A stretch of 39,378 bases of DNA from Candidatus Butyricimonas faecavium (GCA_944321125.1 CALUKD010000032.1:1-39378), one strand, 5' to 3'; numbered from the stretch's first letter, positions 17,334-25,714 are shown. Program-made: numbers and translations. Notes: generated from the letters alone by a model not told the origin.

Positions 17334-17425
17334 CCCCTCTAACCCTCCCTTACACAAGGGGAAAACACCAACATCTAATGCCCTCTTTCGTTCGTTTCTC
17401 TTTCTGTCTAAGAAAGGGTTAGGGG
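17334..17425. repeat. Palindromic intergenic element between ftsI and murE (MITE/REP-like)
   Basis: The outer arms are CCCCTCTAACCCTCCCTT at 17334-17351 and AAGAAAGGGTTAGGGG at 17410-17425. They pair over most of their length with small bulges. Inside are two smaller hairpins (CCCTT/AAGGG at 17347-17360, TTTCT/AGAAA near the right arm). Its base composition differs from the AT-rich gap around it. The structure suggests a small palindromic repeat inserted in the operon; copy number elsewhere cannot be seen here. Confidence 0.5.
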
Positions 17426-17454
17426 TAGCAGTCCTTTTCATTCTAAACTCTACA

Positions 17455-19572
17455 TTATCTCAATTCTATATGTACATAACTTCCCTTTCTAACCTTCCCG
17501 CCCGGAATCAACGATTGCTGTCTCACGGTACCAATACCACTCACCCCAACCTTCAATCCACTATTCTCCAACAAGTACAATGCATCTCTCAACCCCATCC
17601 CCTTTACGTTCGGCACCAAAGTCATATCTATATTCCGAGCTTTTAACACGAACTCCGTCCCTTCCTTATCCCGCGAAGTCATCACCCAATCGGCACGCCT
17701 CGCCTCATCCTCTGTCACGTTAATTCCCAACTCATCATATATCTCTAGAAAATCACTCTTCAACCCGTTCTGACTGATTGGCAATGTCTCATCCTTCTCC
17801 TCCTCATCCTCATTATTATCTCCCATCAACGATGCCATCGTGTAAACTTTATCGGCAATCTCCTTGAACACGCTACCTGAAACCACATTCCCATAGTAGC
17901 CCACCGACCGTGATGGATTATCCACTACCACGATACACGAGTACATCGGCTTATCTGCTGGAAAATATCCCACGAAACTAGCCCGATATTTCGGTTCCGA
18001 ATTATACCCTTTCGACCCTGCAGCCACCTTCGCCGTTCCCGTCTTTCCTGCAATTTTGCAAGCCGCATTCTTTAAATTCTTTGCCGAACCATTCTCTACA
18101 ACCCCTTCCATCATCCGTTTCATGTAAGCCACCGTCTGCCGACTACAAATATGACTACTCACCACCTCCGGCTCAAACCGTTCTACCACCCGGCTCCCGT
18201 TACGAATCTCCTTCACGATACGCGGTTTCACTCTCTTCCCATCATTCGCCAATGCATTATAAAAAGCTAACACCTGTAAAGGAGTAATTTTCAATTCATA
18301 TCCAAAACTCATCCAGCGCAGGGTCGTACCACTCCAAGTCTTATCCCCCGGATACTTAATATAAGGCTCCGCCTCTCCCGCCAGCTCGATCCCCACCTTT
18401 TTATTCAAGCCCATTGCATACCACCGGTTCACGAACTTCTCCGGTTGCTGCCTGTAATGCTCATATACTAATTCCGTAATGCCATTCAGTGAACGCTCAA
18501 AAATTTCCTGTACTGTAACCTTACCAATCGGCGACTTCGCCTCTCTCAGTGTCACCCCGTTATGCGTATAAACACCTTTTCCCAAGTCAACCGTGTCTTC
18601 TGGGTGAACATACCCATCTTCCAACAAAGCCACCATCGTCGCTGCCTTAATCACTGACCCTGGTTCCGCAGCATCCCCAATAGCGTTATTCAGTACCTCC
18701 CGATAGCCCGTTGCAGTCTTCGATACGTTCGCAATTGCCTTTATATCTCCCGTCTTCACGTCCATCAAAATAGCAGTCCCTGCATTAGCTTTATAATGCT
18801 CCAGCTGCCGGGTCAAAGCCCCCTGCACAATATCTTGGCACTCCACGTTAATTGTCGTCACCACGTCATTTCCATCCACCGGATCATCCACAGTTACCGA
18901 AACCCACCGTCCAGACATCATCTGCCGGATACTCCGCCCCGGTTCTCCTCGCAACTGTTTCTCGAAAGCCCCCTCAATCCCTACACGCCCCTCAAAGCTA
19001 CCATCCTTCGCCTCATTCAGATAACCGATTGTCCGGTAGGCCAAATCCCGATGCGGCTGTAAACGCACATTCTCTTGCTCCAAAATCAGTCCACTCCTCG
19101 TACCTCTTTCTCGGAAAATAGGAAATTTTTTAATCTCCAATAAGTCTGTATAAGAAATTTTCTTCTTGTTCACAAGTAAATAACGATTCGGTTTCACCCC
19201 GTATTTTCCTTGCCACAACTTCTTCCGGTACTCTGCCATCGAGGCATCCTTAAAGAAGCGGGACAACATCATCGACAAACTATCCACCTTCTTCCGAAAT
19301 AACGTGTCCGGAATCGCCTTACAATCCAATCTCAGTGAATAATAAGGAACCGAACTCGCTAAGATACGCCCATCATCCGCGTATATATTTCCCCGGTTCG
19401 GTGCCACTTCAAAATCTTTAAACGACACAGAACGTCCCATCTTCCTCCATTTATCCCCCTCCCATATTTGCACGTGCAAAGCTTTTATTACGATTAGGGC
19501 AGCAATCACCATCACGATCAGGTACACAAGCCCCAACCGTCCGGCCAATTCATGTTTTATAGATGCTGCCAT
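17455..19572 (-). CDS. ftsI: Division-specific class B penicillin-binding protein (FtsI/PBP3) with PASTA domain
   Basis: This 705-residue class B PBP has one N-terminal membrane segment (about residues 14-32), then the dimerisation domain starting at APNRGNIYADDGRILA. The transpeptidase domain carries SVIK (S306-K309), SLN (361-363) and KTGTAK (510-515). The last 58 residues form one PASTA repeat (VPNVKGMGLRDALYLLENSG). The enzyme crosslinks septal peptidoglycan and is the likely partner of FtsW. PASTA-bearing FtsI is usual in Bacteroidota. It follows an ftsL-like gene by 134 bp, a gap containing two heptad arrays. Confidence 0.96.
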   Translation of the reverse strand: MAASIKHELAGRLGLVYLIVMVIAALIVIKALHVQIWEGDKWRKMGRSVSFKDFEVAPNRGNIYADDGRILASSVPYYSLRLDCKAIPDTLFRKKVDSLSMMLSRFFKDASMAEYRKKLWQGKYGVKPNRYLLVNKKKISYTDLLEIKKFPIFRERGTRSGLILEQENVRLQPHRDLAYRTIGYLNEAKDGSFEGRVGIEGAFEKQLRGEPGRSIRQMMSGRWVSVTVDDPVDGNDVVTTINVECQDIVQGALTRQLEHYKANAGTAILMDVKTGDIKAIANVSKTATGYREVLNNAIGDAAEPGSVIKAATMVALLEDGYVHPEDTVDLGKGVYTHNGVTLREAKSPIGKVTVQEIFERSLNGITELVYEHYRQQPEKFVNRWYAMGLNKKVGIELAGEAEPYIKYPGDKTWSGTTLRWMSFGYELKITPLQVLAFYNALANDGKRVKPRIVKEIRNGSRVVERFEPEVVSSHICSRQTVAYMKRMMEGVVENGSAKNLKNAACKIAGKTGTAKVAAGSKGYNSEPKYRASFVGYFPADKPMYSCIVVVDNPSRSVGYYGNVVSGSVFKEIADKVYTMASLMGDNNEDEEEKDETLPISQNGLKSDFLEIYDELGINVTEDEARRADWVMTSRDKEGTEFVLKARNIDMTLVPNVKGMGLRDALYLLENSGLKVGVSGIGTVRQQSLIPGGKVRKGSYVHIELR

Positions 19573-19580
19573 ATTATAGT

Positions 19581-19609
19581 TAAAAAATTAAAAGCTAAAA
19601 ACTAAAAGT
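19581..19609. repeat. 7-bp-period array immediately before ftsI
   Basis: TAAAA cores start at 19581, 19589, 19596 and 19603 (spacing 8,7,7). On the minus strand this reads as successive AGTTTTT/AGCTTTT-like heptads leading into the ftsI start. Confidence 0.6.
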
Positions 19610-19668
19610 TCACTCCTCATCGTAAAATCATTTAGTCCCTAGCCTGTTATTATATCATAGTATTCTTC

Positions 19669-19720
19669 ACTTTTATCTTTTAGTTCTCACTTCAAACTTT
19701 TAATTTTTATCTTTTAATTT
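19669..19720. repeat. 7-bp-period array just after the ftsL-like gene
   Basis: An A followed by CTTTT, TCTTT, GTTCT, CTTCA or TTTTT recurs at 19669, 19675, 19682, 19689, 19696, 19703, 19709 and 19717 (mostly 7 bp apart). The array overlaps the stop of the ftsL-like gene. Confidence 0.6.
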
Positions 19721-20081
19721 TGATAGGTGGTTCCTTACTCTGCACCAAATCCAACCCTGCCTCCTGAATCCGCTTCTCCACCTCCGAAGGAACGCTAATC
19801 CGCATCAACTCCGACGCTGTCGTGATTGCTTCAAAACGCAACTCACTCAACTCCTTCTCCATACTCACTTTCTTCATATATAATTTCTCTGTCGCATACC
19901 CATTAGCAATATAAATGATCCCCAAAAAAGTCAGGAAAAGAATAAATCCAATGTTCTTACGCAACACAGTATCTGCCAGCAAACGCCCGTCCAGCAACTC
20001 TTTCATAGAATCCCCCAGCACCTCCTTCTGTTCCTGTAACGGTGGCACAAAATCCTTTACCTTCTTCTTCTTAAACCACAT
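19707..20081 (-). CDS. ftsL: FtsL-like bitopic division protein
   Basis: From the ATG at 20081 the product is 124 residues; a GTG one codon upstream is possible. The N-terminus is cytoplasmic and Lys-rich (MWFKKKKVKDF), with one membrane segment around residues 42-60 (FILFLTFLGIIYIANGY). A short coiled-coil-prone extracytoplasmic region follows (MKKVSMEKELSELRFEAITT), then a basic tail. This is the FtsL topology, and the gene lies between rsmH and ftsI, the FtsL position of dcw clusters. FtsL would join FtsQ and FtsB in activating FtsWI. Sequence similarity within the family is poor, so the call depends on topology and location. Confidence 0.85.
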   Translation of the reverse strand: MWFKKKKVKDFVPPLQEQKEVLGDSMKELLDGRLLADTVLRKNIGFILFLTFLGIIYIANGYATEKLYMKKVSMEKELSELRFEAITTASELMRISVPSEVEKRIQEAGLDLVQSKEPPIKIKR

Positions 20082-20136
20082 CACTCAATTAATTTAAAAA
20101 TTTAAAGAATGAATATAATCACAAATTTAACATCTT

Positions 20137-21036
20137 TCAATCTTCCAGCTTTTCCGCAATTCTCAACTTCGCACTTCTCGCCCTCGGGTTTCTTGCAATC
20201 TCTTCCTCCGATGGCACGATCACCTTCCGATTTACCAACTCGAAATTTCGTTTCACATGCCCATAAAAATCTTTCTCAACCTTTCCCTCAAAATTACCAC
20301 TTTTCAAAAAATTCTTCACGATCCGGTCTTCCAGCGAGTGATAAGTAATCACCACCAACCGTCCACCAGGACGCAATGCACGTTCTGCCTCCTTTAACAT
20401 ATCCTCTAATGCCTCTAATTCTCCATTCACCTCAATACGTAAAGCTTGGTACACTTGCGCCAAATACTTCTTTTCTTTTTGTTTCGGTACACAAGGAGTA
20501 ATCACCTGCAAAAATTCTTCCGAACGAGTGATAATCTTCTCAGCACGAGCCTTCACGATTAAATCCACCAATCGCCTTACATTATCCACTTCCCCATAAT
20601 TCCGAAAAATCCGAGTTAAATCCTCCTCGCTATATGTATTCAAAATATCCGTGGCCTTTAAGCGACTTCGCTGATTCATCCGCATATCCAACTCAGCATC
20701 AAATCGGAAAGAAAACCCACGGTCCGCCTCGTCAAACTCATGCGATGATACGCCCAAGTCAGCTAAAATTCCATCCGCTTCATCGTATCCGCAATACCGC
20801 AGGAAATTCCGCAAATACCTGAAGTTATGATTCACAAAAATAAATCTATCATCATCCGGCACGTTAACCAGCGCATCAGAATCTTGATCGAAACCAATCA
20901 AGCAACCATTTTTCAATTGCTTTAAAATCTCCCTCGAATGTCCACCACCCCCAAAAGTCAAATCAAGATATACCCCATCCGGATCAATATTCAACCCTAA
21001 AACGGACTCTTCCAACAATACTGGCACGTGATACAT
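20137..21036 (-). CDS. rsmH: 16S rRNA (cytosine(1402)-N(4))-methyltransferase RsmH
   Basis: The 299-residue enzyme begins MYHVPVLLEESV, typical of RsmH/MraW. The SAM-binding motif DLTFGGGGHSREIL is at 25-38, with ADLGVSSHEFDEADRGFSFR and later RPGGRLVVITYHSLEDRIVK, both family signatures. It methylates N4 of C1402 in the 16S rRNA decoding centre. It is the second dcw gene, 71 bp after mraZ, as in most bacteria. Confidence 0.97.
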   Translation of the reverse strand: MYHVPVLLEESVLGLNIDPDGVYLDLTFGGGGHSREILKQLKNGCLIGFDQDSDALVNVPDDDRFIFVNHNFRYLRNFLRYCGYDEADGILADLGVSSHEFDEADRGFSFRFDAELDMRMNQRSRLKATDILNTYSEEDLTRIFRNYGEVDNVRRLVDLIVKARAEKIITRSEEFLQVITPCVPKQKEKKYLAQVYQALRIEVNGELEALEDMLKEAERALRPGGRLVVITYHSLEDRIVKNFLKSGNFEGKVEKDFYGHVKRNFELVNRKVIVPSEEEIARNPRARSAKLRIAEKLED

Positions 21037-21107
21037 GGTTATACAAATTTAAAGTTTTAAAACAAAATCTATAAACATCTCGTCAATAGGCAATTAATTC
21101 ATCAACC

Positions 21108-21554
21108 TTACAATCCGATTTGCGACGTCAAAAGTACAAATTCATCCGTATCCATCGTACTCTCTTCATACTTTATTTTCCCCCAAATCTCGATTTTTGA
21201 ATCTTGCCCTACCATCACGATCTCATCTCCCTCAATACCGATGTTATCCAACATCTTACGTGAAATCAATATACGTCCGTTACCATCCAACTCCACTTCC
21301 TGTGCCCCCCGAAAAAATTCTCGAAAAAAACGCACCTGTTCCCGATTAAACTGGCTCAACTTTTCCCTCAATCCCGCAATCAATTTTAACCACTCTTCTT
21401 TTGGATAAACGTCAATACATTCATCGAAAATATTCCGCCGCATCACAAACGACACCTCTCCCGCTACCTGCATTTCCTTACGAAAAACAGCCGGGACAAC
21501 TGCTCGTCCTTTGCTATCTAGCTTACATGTATAATCTCCGATAAACGACAACAT
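21108..21554 (-). CDS. mraZ: Transcriptional regulator MraZ
   Basis: The 148-residue protein has two SpoVT/AbrB-like repeats: DSKGRAVVPAVFR near the N-terminus and DGNGRILISRKML in the second half. MraZ forms ring-shaped oligomers that bind spaced TGGG-type repeats upstream of its own gene and control the dcw operon. Such repeats are present here at 21596-21621, 42 bp upstream of the start. It heads the cluster. Confidence 0.96.
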   Translation of the reverse strand: MLSFIGDYTCKLDSKGRAVVPAVFRKEMQVAGEVSFVMRRNIFDECIDVYPKEEWLKLIAGLREKLSQFNREQVRFFREFFRGAQEVELDGNGRILISRKMLDNIGIEGDEIVMVGQDSKIEIWGKIKYEESTMDTDEFVLLTSQIGL

Positions 21555-21576
21555 ATTACTCTCCTAATTTATGATG

Positions 21577-21584
21577 TAAAGTTA
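21577..21584 (-). promoter_or_regulatory. Candidate -7 box of the mraZ promoter
   Basis: On the minus strand the box reads TAACTTTA, one mismatch from the Bacteroidota -7 consensus TAnnTTTG. It is 22 bp from the mraZ ATG. The MraZ repeats lie directly upstream, where the -33 region would be, so bound MraZ would overlap the polymerase site. Confidence 0.4.
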
Positions 21585-21595
21585 TAAAATTATTT

Positions 21596-21621
21596 CCCAC
21601 TTTAAACCACTTCAACCCACT
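21596..21621 (-). promoter_or_regulatory. Candidate MraZ operator: three AGTGGK repeats with 10-bp period
   Basis: On the minus strand AGTGGG (21616-21621), AGTGGT (21606-21611) and AGTGGG (21596-21601) are spaced by exactly 4 bp, giving a 10-bp period. Known MraZ boxes in other bacteria are direct TGGG-type repeats separated by about 5 bp upstream of mraZ, so placement, motif and spacing all fit. Confidence 0.85.
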
Positions 21622-21818
21622 TTTTTTACAACAAAAATAACAATACACTAAAAACCAAATATATATAAATTCACATATCATATTCAACAAAACGAAAGGT
21701 ATAAATTACAGCAATTATACATTCACCAAATGCGAGAACACAATACCACCACACATTATCAATTAAAGAAAGGATGAACACCCAAAATAGTCATTGGATA
21801 ATCATAGAATAAAAACCT

Positions 21819-21868
21819 ATCAAAGACGTTTCAAAGACGTTCGTGAACGTCTTTGAAACGTCTTTGAT
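21819..21868 (-). terminator. 50-bp near-perfect palindrome, probable terminator of the pab operon
   Basis: The arms 21819-21842 and 21845-21868 are perfectly complementary over 24 bp with a 2-base centre. Each arm contains two copies of CAAAGACGTT (or its complement), making four copies in all. On the minus strand the hairpin is followed within about four bases by GGTTTTTATT, so it can serve as an intrinsic terminator 121 bp beyond pabC. The internal repetition is unusual for a terminator. Confidence 0.6.
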
Positions 21869-21989
21869 TCGAAGTTGATACGCCTTTAATCCCTAAGTAC
21901 ATCGAATACACAACGGGTAAACAACGGATATTACCCTAAAAAAGTTTACTGTAATCCAGAATAAACCAATATTAGAATTACGAAAATTT

Positions 21990-22589
21990 TTACTCCACAA
22001 TATTCACCACTGGAACACTAACTTCATCTTCTAGACCGATCATCGCATTCACAAGAAACACCCGATGAAAATGGCGAATATCCTCAACCCTAATCGGACA
22101 CATTTGAATTCTCTCCGCATCTAGCAAACCTTGTCGTCGGATTCCTTCAAGCAAACAGGTATCCGGTGTGTAAAGCCCCCCTCTTGAATCTTCGAATACC
22201 ACATTCGTAAAAGAAGTATCCGTTACCCATCCGTCCCGCACGATTAACACATCATCACACGCCCCACGTTGTTCCCACAAACGAGCAAATACAGATCGAT
22301 CTGTCGACTTGTACCGATAGTCCACGCCATCCCCGTTCACCAGTCGTAAACTCCTGATCCGTCTCATATTGTAAGGCTGAAAACACACCTCCCGAACCTC
22401 TGAATCATACACCACCCGACATTTCACCAACCCGGAACTCATCTCGCTCGGAATAACCATCCTCTCCACCTCCCATGCAAGAGACTTCCCAAAAAAAGCC
22501 TTAGCCGTGACCTTTGCCCTTCGTTCATGAGCTTCTAAATTATAAAACTGCCCATTTAGTACCTTGATCGTTTCTATGAAACTCTCCAT
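21990..22589 (-). CDS. pabC: Aminodeoxychorismate lyase-like class IV PLP aminotransferase
   Basis: The 199-residue protein is a small fold-type IV PLP enzyme. Lys94 in YKSTDR is the likely PLP-binding lysine. TDTSFTNVVF and a late LLEGIRRQGLLD segment match the PabC/branched-chain aminotransferase family. PabC releases pyruvate from aminodeoxychorismate to give p-aminobenzoate for folate synthesis. It is shorter than the roughly 270-residue E. coli enzyme. It lies 15 bp after pabB, which makes PabC much more likely than a general aminotransferase. Confidence 0.87.
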   Translation of the reverse strand: MESFIETIKVLNGQFYNLEAHERRAKVTAKAFFGKSLAWEVERMVIPSEMSSGLVKCRVVYDSEVREVCFQPYNMRRIRSLRLVNGDGVDYRYKSTDRSVFARLWEQRGACDDVLIVRDGWVTDTSFTNVVFEDSRGGLYTPDTCLLEGIRRQGLLDAERIQMCPIRVEDIRHFHRVFLVNAMIGLEDEVSVPVVNIVE

Positions 22590-22604
22590 AATATATCTTT
22601 AAAA

Positions 22605-23606
22605 CTACTTACTTTCCCCATTCCCAAACGGCAGATATACCTTTGCCAACACCTCCTCGTACTCTGCCCGGCAATCACTGTTAATCGTGATTCCCCCACC
22701 GCTACGAAAATAATACTGCCCATCACACTCCTCTATATAGCGAATCATCACTGCCGAATCCAATCTCTTCCCGTCGAAATACCCGAAAACACCCGTGTAA
22801 AACCCTCTCCGTCCGCCCTCCGCACAGGAAATAATATGTAATGTCGATGGTTTCGGAGCCCCGGAAACTGACCCGGCAGGCAACATCCCGAAAATCACCT
22901 CTCCCAAACGGGAATAATAATTTCCTGTCAACCGTCCAGTTACCTCCGAACTCACTTGAAGAATCTCTCCCCGGCTCACCTGCAAACGATCAATATACCG
23001 GAAACGCCGCACGTCCACCTGTTCCGCCACTCGGTTAAGATCATTCCGAATCAAATCCACGATCGTGTTATGTTCTGAACGTTCCTTGTAATCCTCCAAA
23101 ATTACCCGCTCTGCATTGGGCAGCGAGGCATCAATTGTCCCCTTCATCGGATAGGAAGAAATCATTCCTTCATCTATTCGCACGAAAATCTCCGGTGAAA
23201 AACAGACAAACCGGCCCGGAACCAACAATCGATAAGGTGATCGGGCCCTATGAAAAATCTCTTCCAACGTCCAGTCCATCTCCAACTTTGTAGCCATCGT
23301 CAAGTTCAACAAAAAAGAATCGCCGCGAGCCAGTCCTTCCCGCACTACAGCAAATTTCTTTTGGTAAACCTCATACTCCACCGGATTCGGAGAAAACCTC
23401 CTTCCCGAAACTTTCCCCAACATTCCTTCTCTCTCAGAAAAATTAGTAACACCCCCGACTTCAAAAAGAATTTCTTGTTGTCCCAACGGATTTAACACGA
23501 AAAAACCTTCCGACAACTCGAAATCGACACCGAACAAAAATGGTTCTCGCCGGCTTCCTGCCTCATTCATGCATGCCCGAACTTCGTTAGCTGTAATCAT
23601 ATTCAT
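22605..23606 (-). CDS. pabB: Aminodeoxychorismate synthase component I
   Basis: The 333-residue chorismate-binding enzyme contains the PMKGT motif at residues 153-157. The Lys here is characteristic of PabB, whereas anthranilate synthase TrpE has an Ala at this position. It also has LIRNDLNRVA and a GMLPAGSVSGAPKP segment near the C-terminus, both typical of the family. It is shorter than E. coli PabB, lacking most of the N-terminal domain. With PabA as glutaminase it converts chorismate to aminodeoxychorismate. pabC follows and pabA is divergent 2 kb away. Confidence 0.92.
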   Translation of the reverse strand: MNMITANEVRACMNEAGSRREPFLFGVDFELSEGFFVLNPLGQQEILFEVGGVTNFSEREGMLGKVSGRRFSPNPVEYEVYQKKFAVVREGLARGDSFLLNLTMATKLEMDWTLEEIFHRARSPYRLLVPGRFVCFSPEIFVRIDEGMISSYPMKGTIDASLPNAERVILEDYKERSEHNTIVDLIRNDLNRVAEQVDVRRFRYIDRLQVSRGEILQVSSEVTGRLTGNYYSRLGEVIFGMLPAGSVSGAPKPSTLHIISCAEGGRRGFYTGVFGYFDGKRLDSAVMIRYIEECDGQYYFRSGGGITINSDCRAEYEEVLAKVYLPFGNGESK

Positions 23607-23620
23607 AACCCCAAAGACTG

Positions 23621-24376
23621 TTAGTGTCCCCGCCCCTTCACGTAAAAGAAATGTTTTAAAAACAAAGGTTGCTCCTCACCCAAAGCATTATAAAAATTCT
23701 CCAAAAAACGGTTGAAAGGTTGCCGCCCCTCTGTAGCATAACGCACTGCATCGTCTGTAATATCCTCGAAAGTAATCGTCACATCACGCCGAGGTACGAA
23801 AAACAACAAGTTCGCCAAAACGTAAAAAATCCCCTTCAAATAAGTCCACGCAAAATTCGGTGAACGCCCTGTCTTAGCCCTTGACCACATACTCCCCCAC
23901 AACCCCCGAATACGCATACCCACAACGCGGGTACCTTCCGGCAACTGATGGCAGACCTGCCAAGCTCCCTGCTTATTTCCCACACGCTCTAACCCGCTAT
24001 TCGTCAACTGTCCAGCCGGGTAAAGCAACACGTTACGCCCTGCCGCCAACGCATCAACCACCACCCGATTCAATCCCGCCACGATCTCCACTCCCCGGCG
24101 GCCCTTCTCTAAATCCGGAACCCGCACAGCGTTCATCAAATGTAACACTTGAGCAACCACCGGGATCTTAAAATACCCTTCCGTGACCAGCGGTGACACA
24201 TCCATGTAACGCAACAATTGAGAACAAACGATCTGCGGATCAACTGATGCCTGATGATTAGGCAAAAATAACATTGCCCGTCGCTCGGTCAGTAGTTCCT
24301 TCCCCTCAAGGCGCACCCGGTAACGAGTGCTCAGAACACCCCGGTAAAAGGCCGCCAATATTTTCTTATATCCCAT
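23621..24376 (-). CDS. PlsC-family 1-acylglycerol-3-phosphate-type acyltransferase
   Basis: The 251-residue protein has the acyltransferase motif I NHQASVDP, with His41 and Asp46 as the HX4D pair, and a hydrophobic N-terminal half consistent with membrane association. Motif III normally reads PEG, but here is YPAGQLT at 119-125, so the usual Glu is Ala121. Family members acylate lysophospholipids or other lipids at the membrane. The preceding gene encodes an LplT-like transporter 2 bp away, an arrangement that recalls the LplT/Aas lysophospholipid repair system. That role is inferred; the altered motif III argues for caution about the substrate. Confidence 0.82.
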   Translation of the reverse strand: MGYKKILAAFYRGVLSTRYRVRLEGKELLTERRAMLFLPNHQASVDPQIVCSQLLRYMDVSPLVTEGYFKIPVVAQVLHLMNAVRVPDLEKGRRGVEIVAGLNRVVVDALAAGRNVLLYPAGQLTNSGLERVGNKQGAWQVCHQLPEGTRVVGMRIRGLWGSMWSRAKTGRSPNFAWTYLKGIFYVLANLLFFVPRRDVTITFEDITDDAVRYATEGRQPFNRFLENFYNALGEEQPLFLKHFFYVKGRGH

Positions 24377-24378
24377 AT

Positions 24379-25605
24379 CTAATTCTTCAATCTAAACGTC
24401 TTAAACCTTACCCTCACCTCCTCCACACACGAAAACAAAACAATCGTAATTGCAAACGTCAACACGGCAAGAAAGACAAACACGTACTTCGTATCAAAAA
24501 ACATCGTCATCCCCCCGAAACACCCTGATGCCATCAACATAAACAAAAAAGTTATCAGATTCGAATAAGCCAACATATCCCCCAACTCCCGCCCCTTCAC
24601 GTTCGCCTGAATCCAAGCATCCAACGGCACCTTGAACATCCCACTGAAAAACGCTGCAAAGAACACAAGTATACCGAATACCACCCCGTGAGCGTCAAAA
24701 ACGAATATTGCCAGCAATGTCAATCCCGTTGTAATCCCACCATAAGGTACCAATCCCAACTCGACATCCCGACGAGACAGCACTCCGGCAAGATAACATC
24801 CTGCCCCGATACCGACGGCTGCCAATGACATCACGATACCCGTCTCCGAATCGTTCATTCCCAAATCCGAGCGGCAGTACACGATAAGCACCATCTGGAT
24901 CATCGAACCGATAAACCAAAACGTGGCTAGTCCTACAACCACCAAATTCAATCCCTTGAATGCCAATGCCCGCACGAACATATCCTTCACAAATTTCACG
25001 GGATTTAATGTTTCTTGACTCACTTTCATCGGTTCACTCTCGTTCGCCCGAATAGTTAAACTCGACAACCAACCGAAAAGTGCCACCCCAAACAAAATCA
25101 GACACAGAATCGGAATCGTCACACTCTCAGACAAAAAGGCTGCCATTAATGTCCCTGTTAGAATACCCACAAAAGCAAACATCTCCATAGCTCCCGAACC
25201 ATAGGAAATCCCCTCTTCACCTCCTATGTCACGAATCAACCCATACTTTGAGGGAGAAAACAACGCACTCTGCAACCCCATCAACAAAATGGACAACAAT
25301 ACCATTCCCGTCGAGTGTATCAGGAACCCGACTGCAGCCACGATCATGATCAACATCTCAGCAAACTTCGCCCAAACTACAATCTTCCGCTTTTTATATA
25401 TCTTTGCCAATCGTCCTGCCAATGGGGAAAACAGCAAATATGGAATCACCAATGCCGCTGATGCCAGCGTTACAACCATCGACTCATTCTCCTTTCCTAC
25501 CCAAGCAATACAAATAAAGCATGCCAATGTCTTCAGGAAATTATCATTCAAAACTCCCAAATAATTCGTGAAAAACAGGGAAAACCAATTCTTTCTCTTC
25601 ACCAT
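24379..25605 (-). CDS. MFS transporter, LplT-like (lysophospholipid transporter family)
   Basis: From the ATG at 25605 the protein has 408 residues; a GTG two codons upstream is less likely. It has about 12 hydrophobic segments and a short basic N-terminus (MVKRKNWFSLFFTNYLG). The start, with a FLGVLNDNFLKTL-like helix, and a GRLAKIYKKRKIV loop after helix 2 resemble LplT, which flips lysophospholipids across the inner membrane in E. coli. The following gene encodes a PlsC-type acyltransferase. This is the first gene of the transporter-plsC-pabB-pabC unit. General MFS membership is certain; the substrate is not. Confidence 0.82.
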   Translation of the reverse strand: MVKRKNWFSLFFTNYLGVLNDNFLKTLACFICIAWVGKENESMVVTLASAALVIPYLLFSPLAGRLAKIYKKRKIVVWAKFAEMLIMIVAAVGFLIHSTGMVLLSILLMGLQSALFSPSKYGLIRDIGGEEGISYGSGAMEMFAFVGILTGTLMAAFLSESVTIPILCLILFGVALFGWLSSLTIRANESEPMKVSQETLNPVKFVKDMFVRALAFKGLNLVVVGLATFWFIGSMIQMVLIVYCRSDLGMNDSETGIVMSLAAVGIGAGCYLAGVLSRRDVELGLVPYGGITTGLTLLAIFVFDAHGVVFGILVFFAAFFSGMFKVPLDAWIQANVKGRELGDMLAYSNLITFLFMLMASGCFGGMTMFFDTKYVFVFLAVLTFAITIVLFSCVEEVRVRFKTFRLKN

Positions 25606-25636
25606 AATCACAACTTATATGATAAAACACAAGAGC

Positions 25637-25644
25637 CAAAAGTA
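25637..25644 (-). promoter_or_regulatory. -7 box (TACTTTTG) of the transporter-plsC-pabBC operon
   Basis: The minus-strand TACTTTTG matches the Bacteroidota -7 consensus TAnnTTTG exactly. It is 31 bp from the transporter ATG. No clear -33 element is visible. Confidence 0.6.
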
Positions 25645-25665
25645 GTTTATTTTCCACCGAATTCC

Positions 25666-25673
25666 TACTTTTG
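25666..25673 (+). promoter_or_regulatory. -7 box (TACTTTTG) of pabA
   Basis: This plus-strand TACTTTTG also matches TAnnTTTG. A TTTA at 25646-25649, 16 bp upstream, may serve as a weak -33 box. It points at pabA, with a 41-bp leader. The two divergent -7 boxes are 21 bp apart, so the promoters overlap and could be co-regulated. Confidence 0.6.
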
Positions 25674-25714
25674 CGAGAGAAAAACCGGTAACAAACCCTA
25701 CAAAGAAAGATGAA

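Larger units (their letters stand above)
21555..21989. other. 435-bp intergenic region between pabC and mraZ
   Basis: This is the only gene-free stretch above 300 bp. It holds the mraZ promoter and operator at its low-coordinate end, a 50-bp near-perfect palindrome at 21819-21868, and a small GGGTAA/TTACCC inverted repeat (21915-21936). The rest is AT-rich without a convincing reading frame. Confidence 0.7.

Noticed and set aside
22605-23606. Anthranilate synthase component I (TrpE)
   Set aside because: PMKGT with Lys155 marks PabB; TrpE has Ala there. No trp genes are nearby and pabC follows.
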